A DNA stretch of 64,000 nucleotides from Paguma larvata (Eukaryota; Chordata; Mammalia; Carnivora; Viverridae), in the NCBI GenBank assembly GCA_030068075.1, contig CM057835.1, positions 22,655,957 through 22,719,956 of the forward strand. Reading direction: 5' to 3'. Position 1 is the stretch's first letter. Each line of letters begins with the position of its first letter. Made by a program: the position numbers and the translations under genes. The notes below the pieces were generated by a model. It had not been told where the DNA came from. It did not search any database and worked only from the letters and a program-made list of their open reading frames with translations. Below are positions 44,376-54,789 of this stretch, piece by piece.

Positions 44376-45394
44376 CTCATCAACTTGATTTTTTAAACTC
44401 CGAAACAGAAATCTACAACACAGCTTCACTATAGATATCCCAACGAACACTATAGATATCACTATAGATGGCACTCCTCCCTTCAAGTCCTATCTGAAAA
44501 GCATATCTTACGGATCAAAATTACATCAAAACCATTTCAACTTAATTTTAGATTACCTAACAAACCTTTGGTTCAAACCAAATTGAAACACAAATGCCTG
44601 CTTTTAAATACATCAGTGCCTATATTGACAGTTTATGATTTGGAGGGCAGGAACTAATATATTGCGGCAACTTATATGAACAGTATGGTTCCATTTGCCA
44701 TAATTTTAAATATTTAATCTAAATATACTTGATAAAGAAAAATTTTTAAAGGTTTAATAAAAAGATAACATTTATTCTGAAAGTTCCAAAAATGTACTTT
44801 AACTTTGCTTCCTATGGATCAACTTGAGGAGTAATTAACTTATACATTCAACAGACAGGGCTTCAATGGGGCTCCTGTGCCTCTTGCTTCAAATTCTCTA
44901 GAAAGATCAAGAAGACATCCTCTGGTTGGTTAATGTTCAGCCAACAGTATGGATAACAAGCATCCACGTTGGTTGCAATCAGGCATGGGGTTGGGGGAGA
45001 GGAGGAGGAAAGAGGGAGACAGAGGAAGAAAAACGGAGGTGACACAACACAGGCATGGTTATGGGACCAAAAGAATGGATGGATCACAGAGAAGGACATA
45101 TGGGAAGTACCGGCACCTCAAAACACGCCAGGTAAGGGACACTACCCAGTATGACTGCTAAGGACAGTAGGCAGGGGCCGCAGTGTATCCAAGAGGCTAA
45201 AACAAAGAGAACATGCCTCTGTTATCTGCCTTCAAAGCTCTTTCATCAGTTTCTTTATTAGCTCTTGATGTCACAGTCTACTATTGCCTGATACTCAGGA
45301 CTAAAATTTTCCTCTTCTGAGCTTTCTGATTTCCCTGGATTGATCTTATCCTATTATTTGGCACACCATATGGTAAATGCCTGTCTACAAATCT
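44376..45394. other. Unique sequence
   Basis: Includes three copies of the word ACTATAGAT at about 44429-44469 (see findings). The rest is unremarkable AT-rich DNA and a G/A-rich patch at 44990-45040. Confidence 0.4.
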
Positions 45395-45530
45395 ATGTAT
45401 CCCATGAGAGTAAAAGTTCCATGGAGAACAGAGACCATATCTACTTTGTTTATCCATTGTACTCCCGGCACCAGAACAATACCTGACATGCAGCAGGTAT
45501 TCAGTCAGCTTTGTCAAAGCAATAACCATC
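45395..45530 (+). repeat. L2 3' end
   Basis: 'catgagagtaaaagttccat', 'ggagaacagagaccatatct', 'gtactcccggcaccagaaca' and 'acatgcagcaggtattcagt' match the L2 terminal region. Confidence 0.65.
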
Positions 45531-47110
45531 ATTTACCTACTGAGCCCTTGTGCTTGAGGAACCCTGAATATCTACACAGTATCTACAGGTTGCATCCACA
45601 AACAAATACTTGCAATATTTACATGTTGCATTTGCAACCATCTCCTTCTCTTTCAGCTTATTTCAGATAGATTTTATTTTACTTTAGTTCCTGAAAATCG
45701 CTGGAGATTCTGAGCCAAAATATTAAAGGATACCTAGATAAGTAAAAATTTTAAAGTACAATAAATTCTTATCAGCCTTAAATTGATTCAAATGACTTTC
45801 ATATCCACTGATATGATGATCATAATTGCCATTTCATTTTCATATATTATTTATCCGTGCAATTACAAAATGAATAAAACACTATACAAGAAATTAAGTT
45901 GTAATGTGTTGCCCCTGGAGATTTCATGAATTATAATAGTTCTGTTTCCTTCAGAAGTAACTAAAAGTTTATATCCCTGAGGGATTAATAGTTTACAAGG
46001 GAGGTAACATAATCTTTGTAGGAATCTATCTTTTGTTCTGCTTATAAAAGCAAAACCCATTTATGGATACTTTGGGGAAAAAAAACAATTATAAAGAAGT
46101 ACATAGAAGATTGGATTAAAATACTGAACTAAGAACATTACTCTAATTCAAAGTCCCTTGAAATAGGAGAAATATGCTATTTTAAAAGAATAAACACATG
46201 TAGAGCTAGAAAACCAAAAGGCAGAACATCAAGAGGCTATAAAAGAATTCCTGCAAAGTAATAAGCAGAAAGATCAGATTGGCAAAGAATTACACATCCA
46301 GAAATGCAGGTCAGGAGAAAGCTCTGCAGAAATCAAAGCAATTCCAGAGGCCGAACCAAATTTAATCCTCACAAATTCCAAGAGCAAGAAGAGATATGGG
46401 GAGGGGGATTAATTTTAGGACAACAGGGCTGAGCAGTGGGCCAGCGAGTCTGGGAAAGGCTCTTGGCAGCAAGGTTGGAGGGAGAAGGAGAAGAACAGAT
46501 CTGCAGGACCACAGGGAACGCAGCGGGAAGAACAACAAGCAGGGAGCAGCGTGGTCGAGTATTGGTTCTTTCTCTAAATTCATACAAACAGCTCCGATCG
46601 GGTCTTCTGACCCTGTCCTGTGGCTAGAAGCTAGTGCCTCTGGCAACTCAACTGCTCTCTCCAGAGGTCAGGCTTCCTACACAAGCTGCCTAGGCACAGA
46701 CCATGGCCAGTCAAATAAGAAGGATATTTTTTCAGAATTATTGGCTGTCCTATCAGTCAGAACCCAGTCAGGAAGCAAAAATCATACCAGGTGTTTGAAC
46801 AATGCTGGTGCATCAGAAGTGGGCCATCAGAAGACTAGTTCTCCAAGTGCTAACCGCACGCTCGCTTCAGCGGGGAGAAAGTGCTGCTTCCAGGGTGAAA
46901 AGGCCTGGGATGACTCTCATCCAAAAGGCAGCAAACAGCCAGAAGCAAGTCCTGTCTGTCTGCCCCAGCCTTCCCACCTCACTCTGACAACTGCTAATGG
47001 CACAGACTATCAGAACCGCTACAAAAGCAGAAAAGTGGATTGAAGAGTTCCAGCTCCAGCATCACAAAGCCAAATACCAAAGAGTAGATTTGGAGCCAAG
47101 AGATAATAGT
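45531..47110. other. Unique sequence and a possible unclassified repeat
   Basis: 46730-47080 contains phrases ('cctatcagtcagaacccagt', 'caggaagcaaaaatcatacc') that recall an old LTR-like repeat, not assignable. A 215-codon plus-strand frame (46396-47043) crosses it. It is the longest frame outside microsatellites and SINEs in this window, but it shows no domain, is Ser/Lys-rich and low in hydrophobics, and has no splice context I trust. Confidence 0.35.
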
Positions 47111-47360
47111 TTAATTACTGGCAAAACCAGGGATGCCTGGGTGGCTCAGCTGGTTAAGCGTCTGACGTCGACTCAGGTCATGATCGCACTGTTCCCGAAT
47201 TTGAGCCCCGCATCGGGCTCTGTGCTGACAGCTCAGAGCCTGGAGCCTGTTTCAGATTCTGTGTCTCCCTCTCTGTCTGTGCCCCTCCCCTGCTCATGCT
47301 CTGTCTGTCTCTCTCTCTCAAAAATAAACATTAAAAAAAAATTAATTACTGGCAAAACCA
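47111..47360 (+). mobile_element. Felid tRNA-Lys SINE with perfect 19 bp target duplication
   Basis: The body (GGATGCCTGGGTGGCTCAGC at 47130 on) is near consensus with a clean CTCAAAAATAAACATT A-tail. The target word TTAATTACTGGCAAAACCA occurs without mismatch at 47111-47129 and 47342-47360. The long perfect duplication marks a young insertion. Confidence 0.97.
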
Positions 47361-47374
47361 CTAATGAATATCAA

Positions 47375-47980
47375 TAGTGTAGGGGAGGAAAAACTTTTCC
47401 TACCCTCTTAGGTTCTTTGGCTGGGACCTTGTAATTCAACTGATAGAAGACAGATTAACAGGAGAAAAGGCATATGGATTTTATATGATGTTAATATTTT
47501 AATCTTTACATGCACCGAGGGCTTCATAGAAAACAGGCAGAGACCCAAAGTAGCAGTTAAACTCAGGAGGAGAGGAAAGGGCGCTTGTCTGCCATTTTAA
47601 CAGAGACTGATAAATTGCGAAGTGACCGGACAATGGAAAGGGGCCCTGGACTTCTACAGGCGGTAAACTGTAGGAGGTACATATATGGGGAAACTAACGA
47701 AAACCAGGGTTATTTTGGTAAAGTTTGTTTGCGCAGCCCCATCTTGGGTGTCGACTTTCTATCTCCATTGCTAAGGGTTTTTCTCCTTCTGGTGCAGGAG
47801 AGAGGGAACGCCTTCACAAAGGGAAATTTATGTCTTGCTTTTAGGCAGATGGGGGAAGGCAAAGAGACTTTTCTCAGTTTGCTGCCTCCTAATTGCCTAT
47901 GGCTTGAAATAATTCTGATGCAAAAGTGGCATATTTTGGGGGTGACATATTCTGATCCCTTTCAATGGCAAGAAAGAAGG
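47375..47980 (-). repeat. Probable old LTR, minus orientation
   Basis: The complement begins with a 'gatcagaatatgtcaccccc' and 'aaaatatgccacttttgcat' block and ends with 'tctgtcttctatcagttgaa' and 'gtcccagccaaagaaccta'. This resembles an ERV-type LTR consensus whose exact family I cannot fix. The 174-codon frame at 47585-48109 crosses it and is not a recognised protein. Confidence 0.4.
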
Positions 47981-48109
47981 CACCAAATTCACTTAGGATT
48001 TTCATCATCTTTTGAAGGAATAGCTTCATCCATACTAAATTTCTTAAGTTCTACTAAAATTTATCAATACTCAGATTTTATAAAACCATATATAATATTG
48101 TTAGAATAA

Positions 48110-48368
48110 TACATTACTCAATTTTTTCATGTCTATCTTCATTTGTGACTCTGCCTTATCTATAATGCTCAGTAAATACTCTCTATGGTTTCAAAATTAT
48201 TTGACACATAAATCTTGTCCCTCAGTCATTGAAATCTTTTTGCTTCCTTATTTTAATTTCCTTATATTCATTGCAATATTCTATTGCATATTTCTTATAA
48301 CATTTTGATTTAGAAAAAACTGTTTGCTCTAAAAGTTTTTGAACTATCTTTAGTCTTCTTTTTAATTT
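48110..48368. other. AT-rich sequence
   Basis: T-rich DNA; it could be a diverged antisense LINE but is not assignable. Confidence 0.35.
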
Positions 48369-48594
48369 TTTTAATGTTTATTTTTAATTTTAAAAGTATG
48401 GCTTGTTTAGAGAGAGAGAGAGACAGAGCATGAGTCGGGGAGGGGCAGAGAGAGAAGGAGACAGAGAATCAAAGCAGGCTCCGGGTCTGAGCTGTCAGCA
48501 CAGAGCCTGATGCGGGGCTTGAACCCATAAACCATGAGATTATAACCTGAGCTGAAGTCAGATGCTTAACTGACTGAGCCATCCAGGCACCCCT
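48369..48594 (-). mobile_element. Felid tRNA-Lys SINE, minus strand, with tail insertion
   Basis: The head complement GAGCCATCCAGGCACCCC ends at 48594. The body is normal, but between the TTTAATGTTTATTTTTAA tail and the GAGAGAGA tract there are about 25 extra bases ('ttaaaagtatggcttgttta'). No clear target duplication is seen. Confidence 0.9.
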
Positions 48595-49112
48595 TTTCAC
48601 TCCTTTTTGAAATGAGTAAGTAACTTGACCTTTTGGGGTTTCTTATAACTTTTTGCAAATATCAGTTCTAAATACTAAAAACCAATGAGAGTACAATTTT
48701 AATATTTATTTCTTTTTTTCTGCCAATAATTCCCTCTATTTGAGAATTTTCTGCCACTCTAACTTTTCTAATGGGTCTTGCATCATATTTAAATTAAATC
48801 TAATTGCTTTCACAACATTTCCCACCCATTTATCTGAGAGTGGTTGCATGATCACATTTGATATGACTTTCTTCAAAACACGCCATTTTTACACCTGTCC
48901 AGAGACTGTCATGCTTAATCTCTGAACTGTTCCCCCCAAACGTGATTGTAATTGGCACAGTCAAGGCCATGTCTCCTAGTAACAGATTCTAGCTATACAC
49001 AATTAAAATTTAGTTAGGCACAAAGAATGGCTCTGGATATTTCAGAAAAAAGTCTGGCTTGTGATCCTTTTCTTTACCAACCATGTCAGGGCCATTGCCC
49101 GACGATGCCCTC
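48595..49112. other. AT-rich sequence
   Basis: No feature I can defend. Confidence 0.35.
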
Positions 49113-49355
49113 ATCTGTCTTTTAAAAATGCTTTTTTTACATTTATTTATTTTTGAGAGACAGAGACAGAGAGCACAAGTGGGGGGGAGGTAGAGAGAGA
49201 GGGAGACACAAAATCCAAAGCAGGCTCCAGGCTCTGAGCTGTCAGCACAGAGCCTGACACAAGGCTTGAACTCATGAGCCATGAGATTATGACCTGAGCC
49301 AAAGCCGGACACTTAACCGACTGAGCCACCCAGGTGCCCCAACTCTGTCTCTTAA
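49113..49355 (-). mobile_element. Felid tRNA-Lys SINE, minus strand
   Basis: The complement runs from TTTTTTTACATTTATTTATT to GAGCCACCCAGGTGCCCC, ending at 49340. Imperfect flanks ATCTGTCTTTTAAA (49113-49126) and CTCTGTCTCTTAAA (49342-49355) are the probable target duplication. Confidence 0.93.
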
Positions 49356-50384
49356 ATTAATGCCAAATGCCTAAAGATTTTTTAGTTCTTCAGTTAAGTT
49401 TTTAAAATGTACTCTCTGCAACAGGTAGAAAAATCAGCCTCCTTGTTTTGAGAAGGCTCTAGTTCAACAACCTACACAATACATTTTAGTTGTTCAACAC
49501 AACTTTCGTCCCTACCACCATCTGACTGAACTGAACAATATACAGTTTTTAAATTTTTGTATCATATTTTGTCCCACTTAATTACCTATTAAATCAATAA
49601 CGATATATTAAATTCCCCAATCTAGATAGTGATAATTTGTTTCACAATTTCTTTCCCATCTTACATGGTTAGCCATTCTAGCATTAAATTACTTCTACTG
49701 AACTTCGAAAATTTTCTTTTCTTCAGTAAATATTGTGCCGCAAAAATCCCTGCTCTGCATTGTTTTCAAAAACATCATGCTGATATTCTCGATCTCTGTC
49801 AACGTTCCACATTTGCCTGTCTTTACAGAATAAGATCAATTGTTTGCTATTTATTCAGCCTTCTTGTTCCAGTCTAGTAATTGTCTGTGAGCCCTTTCTT
49901 GTGCAAGTGACATTTCACCATCGTAATTAAAACTTCATTCAGGGAAGAATATGAAGTTGTAGGGATATCTTCTGATCTGTTCAAGTTGTGAAATTAATTA
50001 GAATAATTTTTTGACTCATTTTCTTTTACTTTTTTGACGAGTAATTAAATCCTCATTAAATAAGAATTTGTAAGGCCTGTTTGCAAATCTTACGTGGGTC
50101 ATGTTCAATGGGAGTCTATTCTTCTACATTTTTGATGTATGAAACCTTAAGCACACTACGTCTTTGAACACTTTCTCCTTCTTTAAGCTTTTTTCTTTTT
50201 CTGAGTTACACTTTGATATTGTCAATTTCAATTTCTGTACAATCTCAACTTGTACTCATCCTTAATGATCTAGGAATGTCTGCCTCTCGAATCTCTCCTA
50301 TACTATGAAGTAGTGTCTGAATCTGACACACGGCCCAATCCTTCATGGTTGCCTTTTTTTTTTTTTTTTTTTGCTAGTGTACTT
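49356..50384. other. AT-rich sequence with a poly-T run
   Basis: Contains a T homopolymer at about 50357-50373. The surrounding text may be diverged antisense LINE, but I cannot align it to a consensus from memory. Confidence 0.35.
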
Positions 50385-50389
50385 CCTTA

Positions 50390-50960
50390 AATAATTTTTT
50401 GCAATTTCATTGTGGTAAAATACACGCAACATAAAATCTACCATCTTAACCATTTTAAGGGCCATGATTCAGGGGCATTAAGTACATGTACAATGCTGTG
50501 CAGCCTTCAACACTATCCATTTCTAGACCTTTCTGAATATCACAACCTGAAACTCTGTACTCATTAAATAAGTCTCTAGTCCTCTTGTTGCCCCTGGCAA
50601 CCACCGTGCTACTGTATGTCTCAATAAATTTGACTATTCTAGCTGCCTAATGTAAGTGGAATCATACAAGGTTTATCCTTTTGTGACTGGCTTCCTTCAC
50701 TTAGCACAATGCCCTCAAGGTTTATCTGTGTCATAGCATGTCTCAGAATCTCGTTCCTTCTGAAGGCTGAATAATATCGTGTCATAGCGCATTTTGTTTA
50801 TCCAGTCATCTCTTGATGGCCATTTGGGTTGTTTCTATGTTTTACTGCAGCCCTGTTCTCAGTTTTGAGGTGTATATGCCTAGGAGTGGAATTTCTGGCT
50901 CATATGGTAATTTTGTGTTTAACTTTCTGAAGAACTCCTGGTTGCTTTTTATGCCTACAT
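50390..50960 (-). repeat. Old L1 3' end, antisense
   Basis: The plus strand has 'cattgtggtaaaatacacgc', 'aacataaaatctaccatctt', 'aaccattttaagggccatga', 'cctgaaactctgtactcatt', 'cctggcaaccaccgtgctac', 'taagtggaatcatacaaggt', 'tcccttttgtgactggctt'-like words and 'cctaggagtggaatttctgg'. This is the complement of an L1MC/ME-type 3' region including the end of ORF2. Confidence 0.87.
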
Positions 50961-50999
50961 TTTTTCCCACTAATTTTATAGTGGTTTGTTTTAAAAGAT

Positions 51000-51545
51000 C
51001 AAGTTCTTCACTTCACATAGAATGTTTTTCTGAGTATTATATGTGGGACAGAGCTATCTTTTTATGTGAATGGATATTTAATTGTCCCATACTCATTTAT
51101 CGTATAATTTGTTTTTCCCCCATTGTTTTGAAACTCTGGCTTTATCAAACACTAAATTTTCACACTAAACATGGGTCTCTTTTTAAATTCCCACTCTTTC
51201 CATTGAGTTAATGTTCATAACGGTGCAGGAGCCCACATTGTTCTTTTTTCAATCTATTCTTCATTTCCTCATTTTTTTCTCTTGATGAACTTTAGACTCA
51301 GGTTTGTAAAGTTTAATTAAAACTTTCTAGAGAATTTAATTGGAATTTTGTTACTGATAAATGAATACAAGAAATTACATTTTTCTAATATTAAACTCTT
51401 GCATAGCATACAGGAACTTTGTATTTCCCTCCATGTGTTCAGGTCATCCTTTCCATCCTTTATTAAAGATATTCTACATTCTCTTTCAAATTTTGTTGCT
51501 ACCGTAAATGCAACATAAGAATTCTATCATTAAAATCCTTTAGGA
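51000..51545 (-). repeat. Old L1 ORF2 fragment, antisense
   Basis: 'cccatactcatttatcgtat', 'cccccattgttttgaaactc', 'gtgttcaggtcatcctttcc' and 'ttgttgctaccgtaaatgca' correspond to the complement of the ORF2 region that reads 'catttattgaagagactgtc' and 'ttcctttatttctttcag' in L1 consensus. It is probably the same element as 50390-50960. Confidence 0.55.
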
Positions 51546-51558
51546 GAAGATCTATCTA

Positions 51559-51737
51559 GAAATAGCAGTATGAGGGAGTGTCTGGGTGGCTCTGTTGAAT
51601 AGGCACCTAACTCTCTTGACTTCAGCTTAGGTCATGATCCCAGGGAATTGAACCCCACATCGGGCTCTGTACTGAGCATGGAACCTGCTTGATATTCTCT
51701 CTTTCTCCCTTTGCCCTTCTCCCATTCATGCTTTCGG

Positions 51738-51774
<37 letters not shown>

Positions 51775-51818
51775 GGAGAGGGTGGGAGGGAGGCAGGGAG
51801 GAAAGAAATAACAATGAG
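51559..51818 (+). mobile_element. Carnivore SINE ending in a GAAA/GA microsatellite
   Basis: The body (GGGAGTGTCTGGGTGGCTCT at about 51574) is an older subfamily with the 'ctgtactgagcatggaacct' middle. Its tail has become (GAAA)n then (GA)n and (GGGA)n, 51738-51803. Related flanking words AGAAATAGCAGTATGAG (51559-51575) and AGAAATAACAATGAG (51804-51818) form an imperfect target duplication. Confidence 0.88.
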
Positions 51819-51829
51819 ACTTTAATTGT

Positions 51830-52060
51830 TCCTGTATTTTTTTTTAAGTTTATTTATTTATTTTGAGAAAGAGAGACAGCGCAAGCAGGGAAGGGGCAGA
51901 GAGAGAAGAAGAGAGAATTCTACACAGGTTCTGCACCATCAGCACAAAGCCTGATGCAGGGCTTGAACTCACAAACCTTGAAATCATGACCTGAGCCGAA
52001 ATCAAGAGCTGGACGTTTAACCGACTGAGCCACCCAGGTGCCACCACTCCTGTTTTTTTA
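51830..52060 (-). mobile_element. Carnivore SINE, minus strand
   Basis: The complement runs from TTTTTTAAGTTTATTTATTT to CACCCAGGTGCCACC at about 52044. It lies immediately beside the plus-strand SINE at 51.57 kb, tail to tail. The flanking word TCCTGT is seen on both sides (51830-51835 and 52048-52053). Confidence 0.92.
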
Positions 52061-52244
52061 GAAATGACTTTTTGTTATCATAATTTAAGAAAAAATATTA
52101 CTATATATAAATCTTTGACTACTTTTCAGAGTTTTTTCTTAGAATCTTCAGAACAGATTCTGTATATTTCTGGATCAGAGATTAGAAACAATTTTAAGGT
52201 TCTTGAGGGCATATTCTTGATACACTACTTTCTATTGCACTAAA
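52061..52244. other. AT-rich sequence
   Basis: Nothing recognised. Confidence 0.35.
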
Positions 52245-52400
52245 AATAAAATGTCAACTCTCCACTATTGTCTACGCAGTCCTCTGTGATCTGGGGTTTG
52301 CGTCCCTCTCCACCATAATCTGCCACTTTCTTCCCAGTCCCTCTCAGGCCAACTTTATTGGCCTTCTGTTTCTAGAACATGCCAAGCTCTTGCCAAAATT
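52245..52400 (+). repeat. L2 fragment
   Basis: 'cagtcctctgtgatctgggg', 'ccctctccaccataatctgc', 'ccaactttattggccttctg' and 'gaacatgccaagctcttgcc' match L2 ORF2 3' sequence. Confidence 0.7.
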
Positions 52401-52665
52401 TCAATGGCCTAACACAATAAAAATTTATCTCATATTCACATAAATCCTCCATCTTGCAGCTGCAGCATTTGGACACGTGGTCTCTAAGATGGCTGCACTG
52501 GACAGAAGGGCCAGACCAGGGACACTGGTTCTTAATGAATTACCTTGGCCCAGGAACTGCATGCCATGTCTGCTCACAGCGCACTAACCAAAACTAGTCA
52601 GAGAACCCAACCTAACTGCACAAAAACTCAAAAATGTCAGAGGACATGGAACATTTGGTGAGCAC
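52401..52665. repeat. Ancient LTR-like repeat
   Basis: 'aacacaataaaaatttatct', 'catattcacataaatcctcc', 'aaaactagtcagagaaccca' and 'acctaactgcacaaaaact' resemble the same dispersed family as the fragments at 43.3 and 56.3 kb. Family not determined. Confidence 0.35.
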
Positions 52666-52862
52666 AGTCTGACTTTGTCACAATGGCCACAGTTTGCCTT
52701 TCTATTATTTCTCTGGACATTAAATATTCCTTTATATATTTAGTAACTATTAATATCACGTTTTTGTGAGATTCTTGGGCTCTAGTTATCTATAGGAATC
52801 CTTGCTATTTTCTTATTGCTTATTAGAGATATTTATATATGAAGGCTATTTTAGAATTTCTT

Positions 52863-53092
52863 GGGGCGCCCGGGTTGGCTCAGTCGGTTGAGCACCAACT
52901 TCGGCTCAGGTCGTGATCTCACGGTGTGTGGGTTCGAGCCCCGCGTCAGGCTCTGTGCTGACAGCTTAGAGCCTGGAGCCTGCTTCAGATTCTGTGTCTC
53001 CCTCTTTCTCTGCCCCTTCTCTGCTCACACTCTGTCTCTCCGTCAAAAGTAATTAAACACTAAAAAAACAAAATTTTTTTTTAATAAAAAAA
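52863..53092 (+). mobile_element. Felid tRNA-Lys SINE
   Basis: GGGGCGCCCGGGTTGGCTCAG-type head at 52863, 'gggttcgagccccgcgtcag' B-box region, 'gctgacagcttagagcctgg' body, CTCCGTCAAAAGTAATTAAACACT tail (shown only to name its end). Close to consensus. No clean target duplication. Confidence 0.95.
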
Positions 53093-53298
53093 GGACTTCT
53101 TAATGATTCTAGTTATTGTTTATTCTAATCACTTTTATATATTTCACTTGCAATTTAATGTCATGCATTTTGTTAGTATGGAAAAGTGTTTATTTTAAAA
53201 TAATAACCTATTTTGTATTCATCAGATTTGACTAATAATCAAATCTATAATTTTCCTTTTAAAATTTTTCTGTTGCACTTAAACTTTAAAAGCCCTCT
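53093..53298. other. AT-rich sequence
   Basis: Nothing recognised before the L1 that follows. Confidence 0.4.
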
Positions 53299-53352
53299 CC
53301 TAAAACAGGCAACAACCTCTCTGACCTCAGCCACAGCAACTTCTTACTTGAC

Positions 53353-53959
53353 ATGTCTCCAGAGACAAGGGAAACAAAAGCAAAAATGAATGATTGGGAC
53401 CTCATCAAGATAAACTTCTGCACAACGAAGGAAAGTATCAACAAAACTAAAAAGCAACCAACAGAATGGGAGAAGATATTTGCAAATGACATATCAGATA
53501 AAGAGTTAGTATCCAAGATATATAAAGAACTTAATCAAACTCAAAACCCAAAAAAAAAACAAATAATCCAGTGAAGAAAGACAGGAACAGACACTTTTCC
53601 AAAGAAGACATCCAGAAGGCTAACAAACACATTAAAACATGTTCAACATCACTCATCATCAGAGAAAAACAAATCAAAACTACAATGAGATACCACCTCA
53701 CCCCTGTGAGACTAGCTAATATTAACAACTCAGGCAACGACAAATGTTGGCAAGGATGCAGAGAAAGAAGAACATTTTTCACTGCTGGTGGGAATGTAAA
53801 CTGGTGCAGCCACTCTTGAAAACAGCATGGAGGTTCCTCAAAAAATTAAAAATAGAACTACGCTATGACCCAGCAGTTGCACTACTAGGTATTTATCCAA
53901 AGGATACAGGAGTGCTGATTCGAAAGGGCACATACGCCCCAATGTTTATAGCAGCATAA
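53353..53959 (+). pseudogene. L1 ORF2p C-terminal region, frameshifted
   Basis: The ORF2 C-terminal part is spread over all three plus frames: 53353-53574, 53571-53819 and 53744-53959. At least two frameshifts have occurred, near 53560 and 53770. Landmarks include [39 protein letters not shown] and YDPAVALLGIYPKDTGVLI. The endonuclease and reverse transcriptase domains are absent. Non-functional. Confidence 0.88.
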
Positions 53960-54029
53960 TTGACAATAGCCAAAGTATGGAAAGAGCCCAAATGTCCATC
54001 AACTGATGAATGGATAAAGAACAGGTGGT

Positions 54030-54127
54030 ATATATATATAATACACATATGTATTATACATATATAATACATATACATACATACATATGTATGTATATAT
54101 AATACACATATGTATTATATATATATA
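54030..54127. repeat. Palindromic TA/CATA microsatellite inside L1
   Basis: AT-rich repeat built from TATA, ATAC and GTAT units. The 20 bp word ATAATACACATATGTATTAT occurs twice (54038-54057 and 54099-54118), each centred on the self-complementary CATATG. A central CATACATACATATGTATGTA block is itself a palindrome. Confidence 0.92.
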
Positions 54128-54333
54128 ATGGAATATTACTCAGCAATGAAATAGAATGAAATCTTGCCATTTGCAACAACATGGATGGAACTAGAGTGTA
54201 TTACGCTAAGTGAAATAAGTCAATCAGATAAAGACAAATATTACATGATTTCACTCATATGTGGAATTTAGGGCACAAAACAGATGAATGTAAGGGAAGG
54301 GAAGAAAAAATAATACAAAAACAGAGAGGGAGA

Positions 54334-54578
54334 CAAACCATAAGAGATTCTTGTTTTTTTTAATGCTTATTTATTTTTGAAAGAGAGACAGAGCATAAGT
54401 GGGGGAGGAGCAGAGAGCAAGGGAGACACAGAATCTGAAGCAGGCTCCAGGCTCTGAGCTGTCAGCACAAAGCCCGACACAGGACTTGAACCCACAAACC
54501 GCGAGATCATGACGTAGGCCGAATTCAGACACTCAACCAACTGAGCCACCCAGGTGCCCCAAACCATAAGAGATTCTT
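54334..54578 (-). mobile_element. Felid tRNA-Lys SINE, minus strand, inserted in L1
   Basis: The complement runs from a T run and AATGCTTATTTATTTTTG to GAGCCACCCAGGTGCCCC, ending at 54560. The 18 bp target word AAACCATAAGAGATTCTT is perfect at 54335-54352 and 54561-54578. It lies in the 3' UTR of the L1, so it is younger than that L1. Confidence 0.97.
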
Positions 54579-54789
54579 AAATACAGAGAACAAACTGAGG
54601 GTTGCTGGCAGATTGTGGGGTAGGTGGATGGGCTGAATGAATGAGGGGCATTAAGGAGGACAATTGTTGGGATGAGCCCTGAGTGTTATATATAAGTGAT
54701 GAATCACAAAATTCTATTCCTAAAATCGTTATTACATTATATATTAACTTGATTTAAATTAAAAACTAAAAAAATTTTATTTTATTTAT

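Larger units (their letters stand above)
53300..54776 (+). mobile_element. 5'-truncated carnivore L1, interrupted by a SINE
   Basis: Starts within ORF2 ('caacctctctgacctcagcc', 'acagcaacttcttacttgac') and runs through 'agaatgggagaagatatttg', 'caaagaagacatccagaagg', 'actgctggtgggaatgtaaa', 'acaatagccaaagtatggaa' and 'acatggatggaactagagtg' into the 3' UTR ('gagaacaaactgagggttgc', 'ttgttgggatgagccctgag'). A TA-rich microsatellite at 54030-54127 has grown where L1 has a short TATATATA stretch. A SINE sits at 54353-54560 in the 3' UTR. It belongs to the carnivore lineage and is clearly younger than the other L1 pieces except 29.1 kb. Confidence 0.93.

Noticed and set aside
46396..47043. 215-codon plus-strand frame, longest outside microsatellites and SINEs except the one at 14719-15378
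   Set aside because: No domain, signal or membrane segment, no convincing splice-site context, and its 3' half crosses a probable old repeat. A chance frame is more likely.
47585..48109. 174-codon plus-strand frame
   Set aside because: It lies mostly in an LTR-like repeat and continues into AT-rich DNA. No family is recognised.
53353..53574. Stand-alone gene for the 73-codon Lys-rich frame
   Set aside because: It is a frameshifted piece of L1 ORF2, with L1 sequence continuing on the 3' side.
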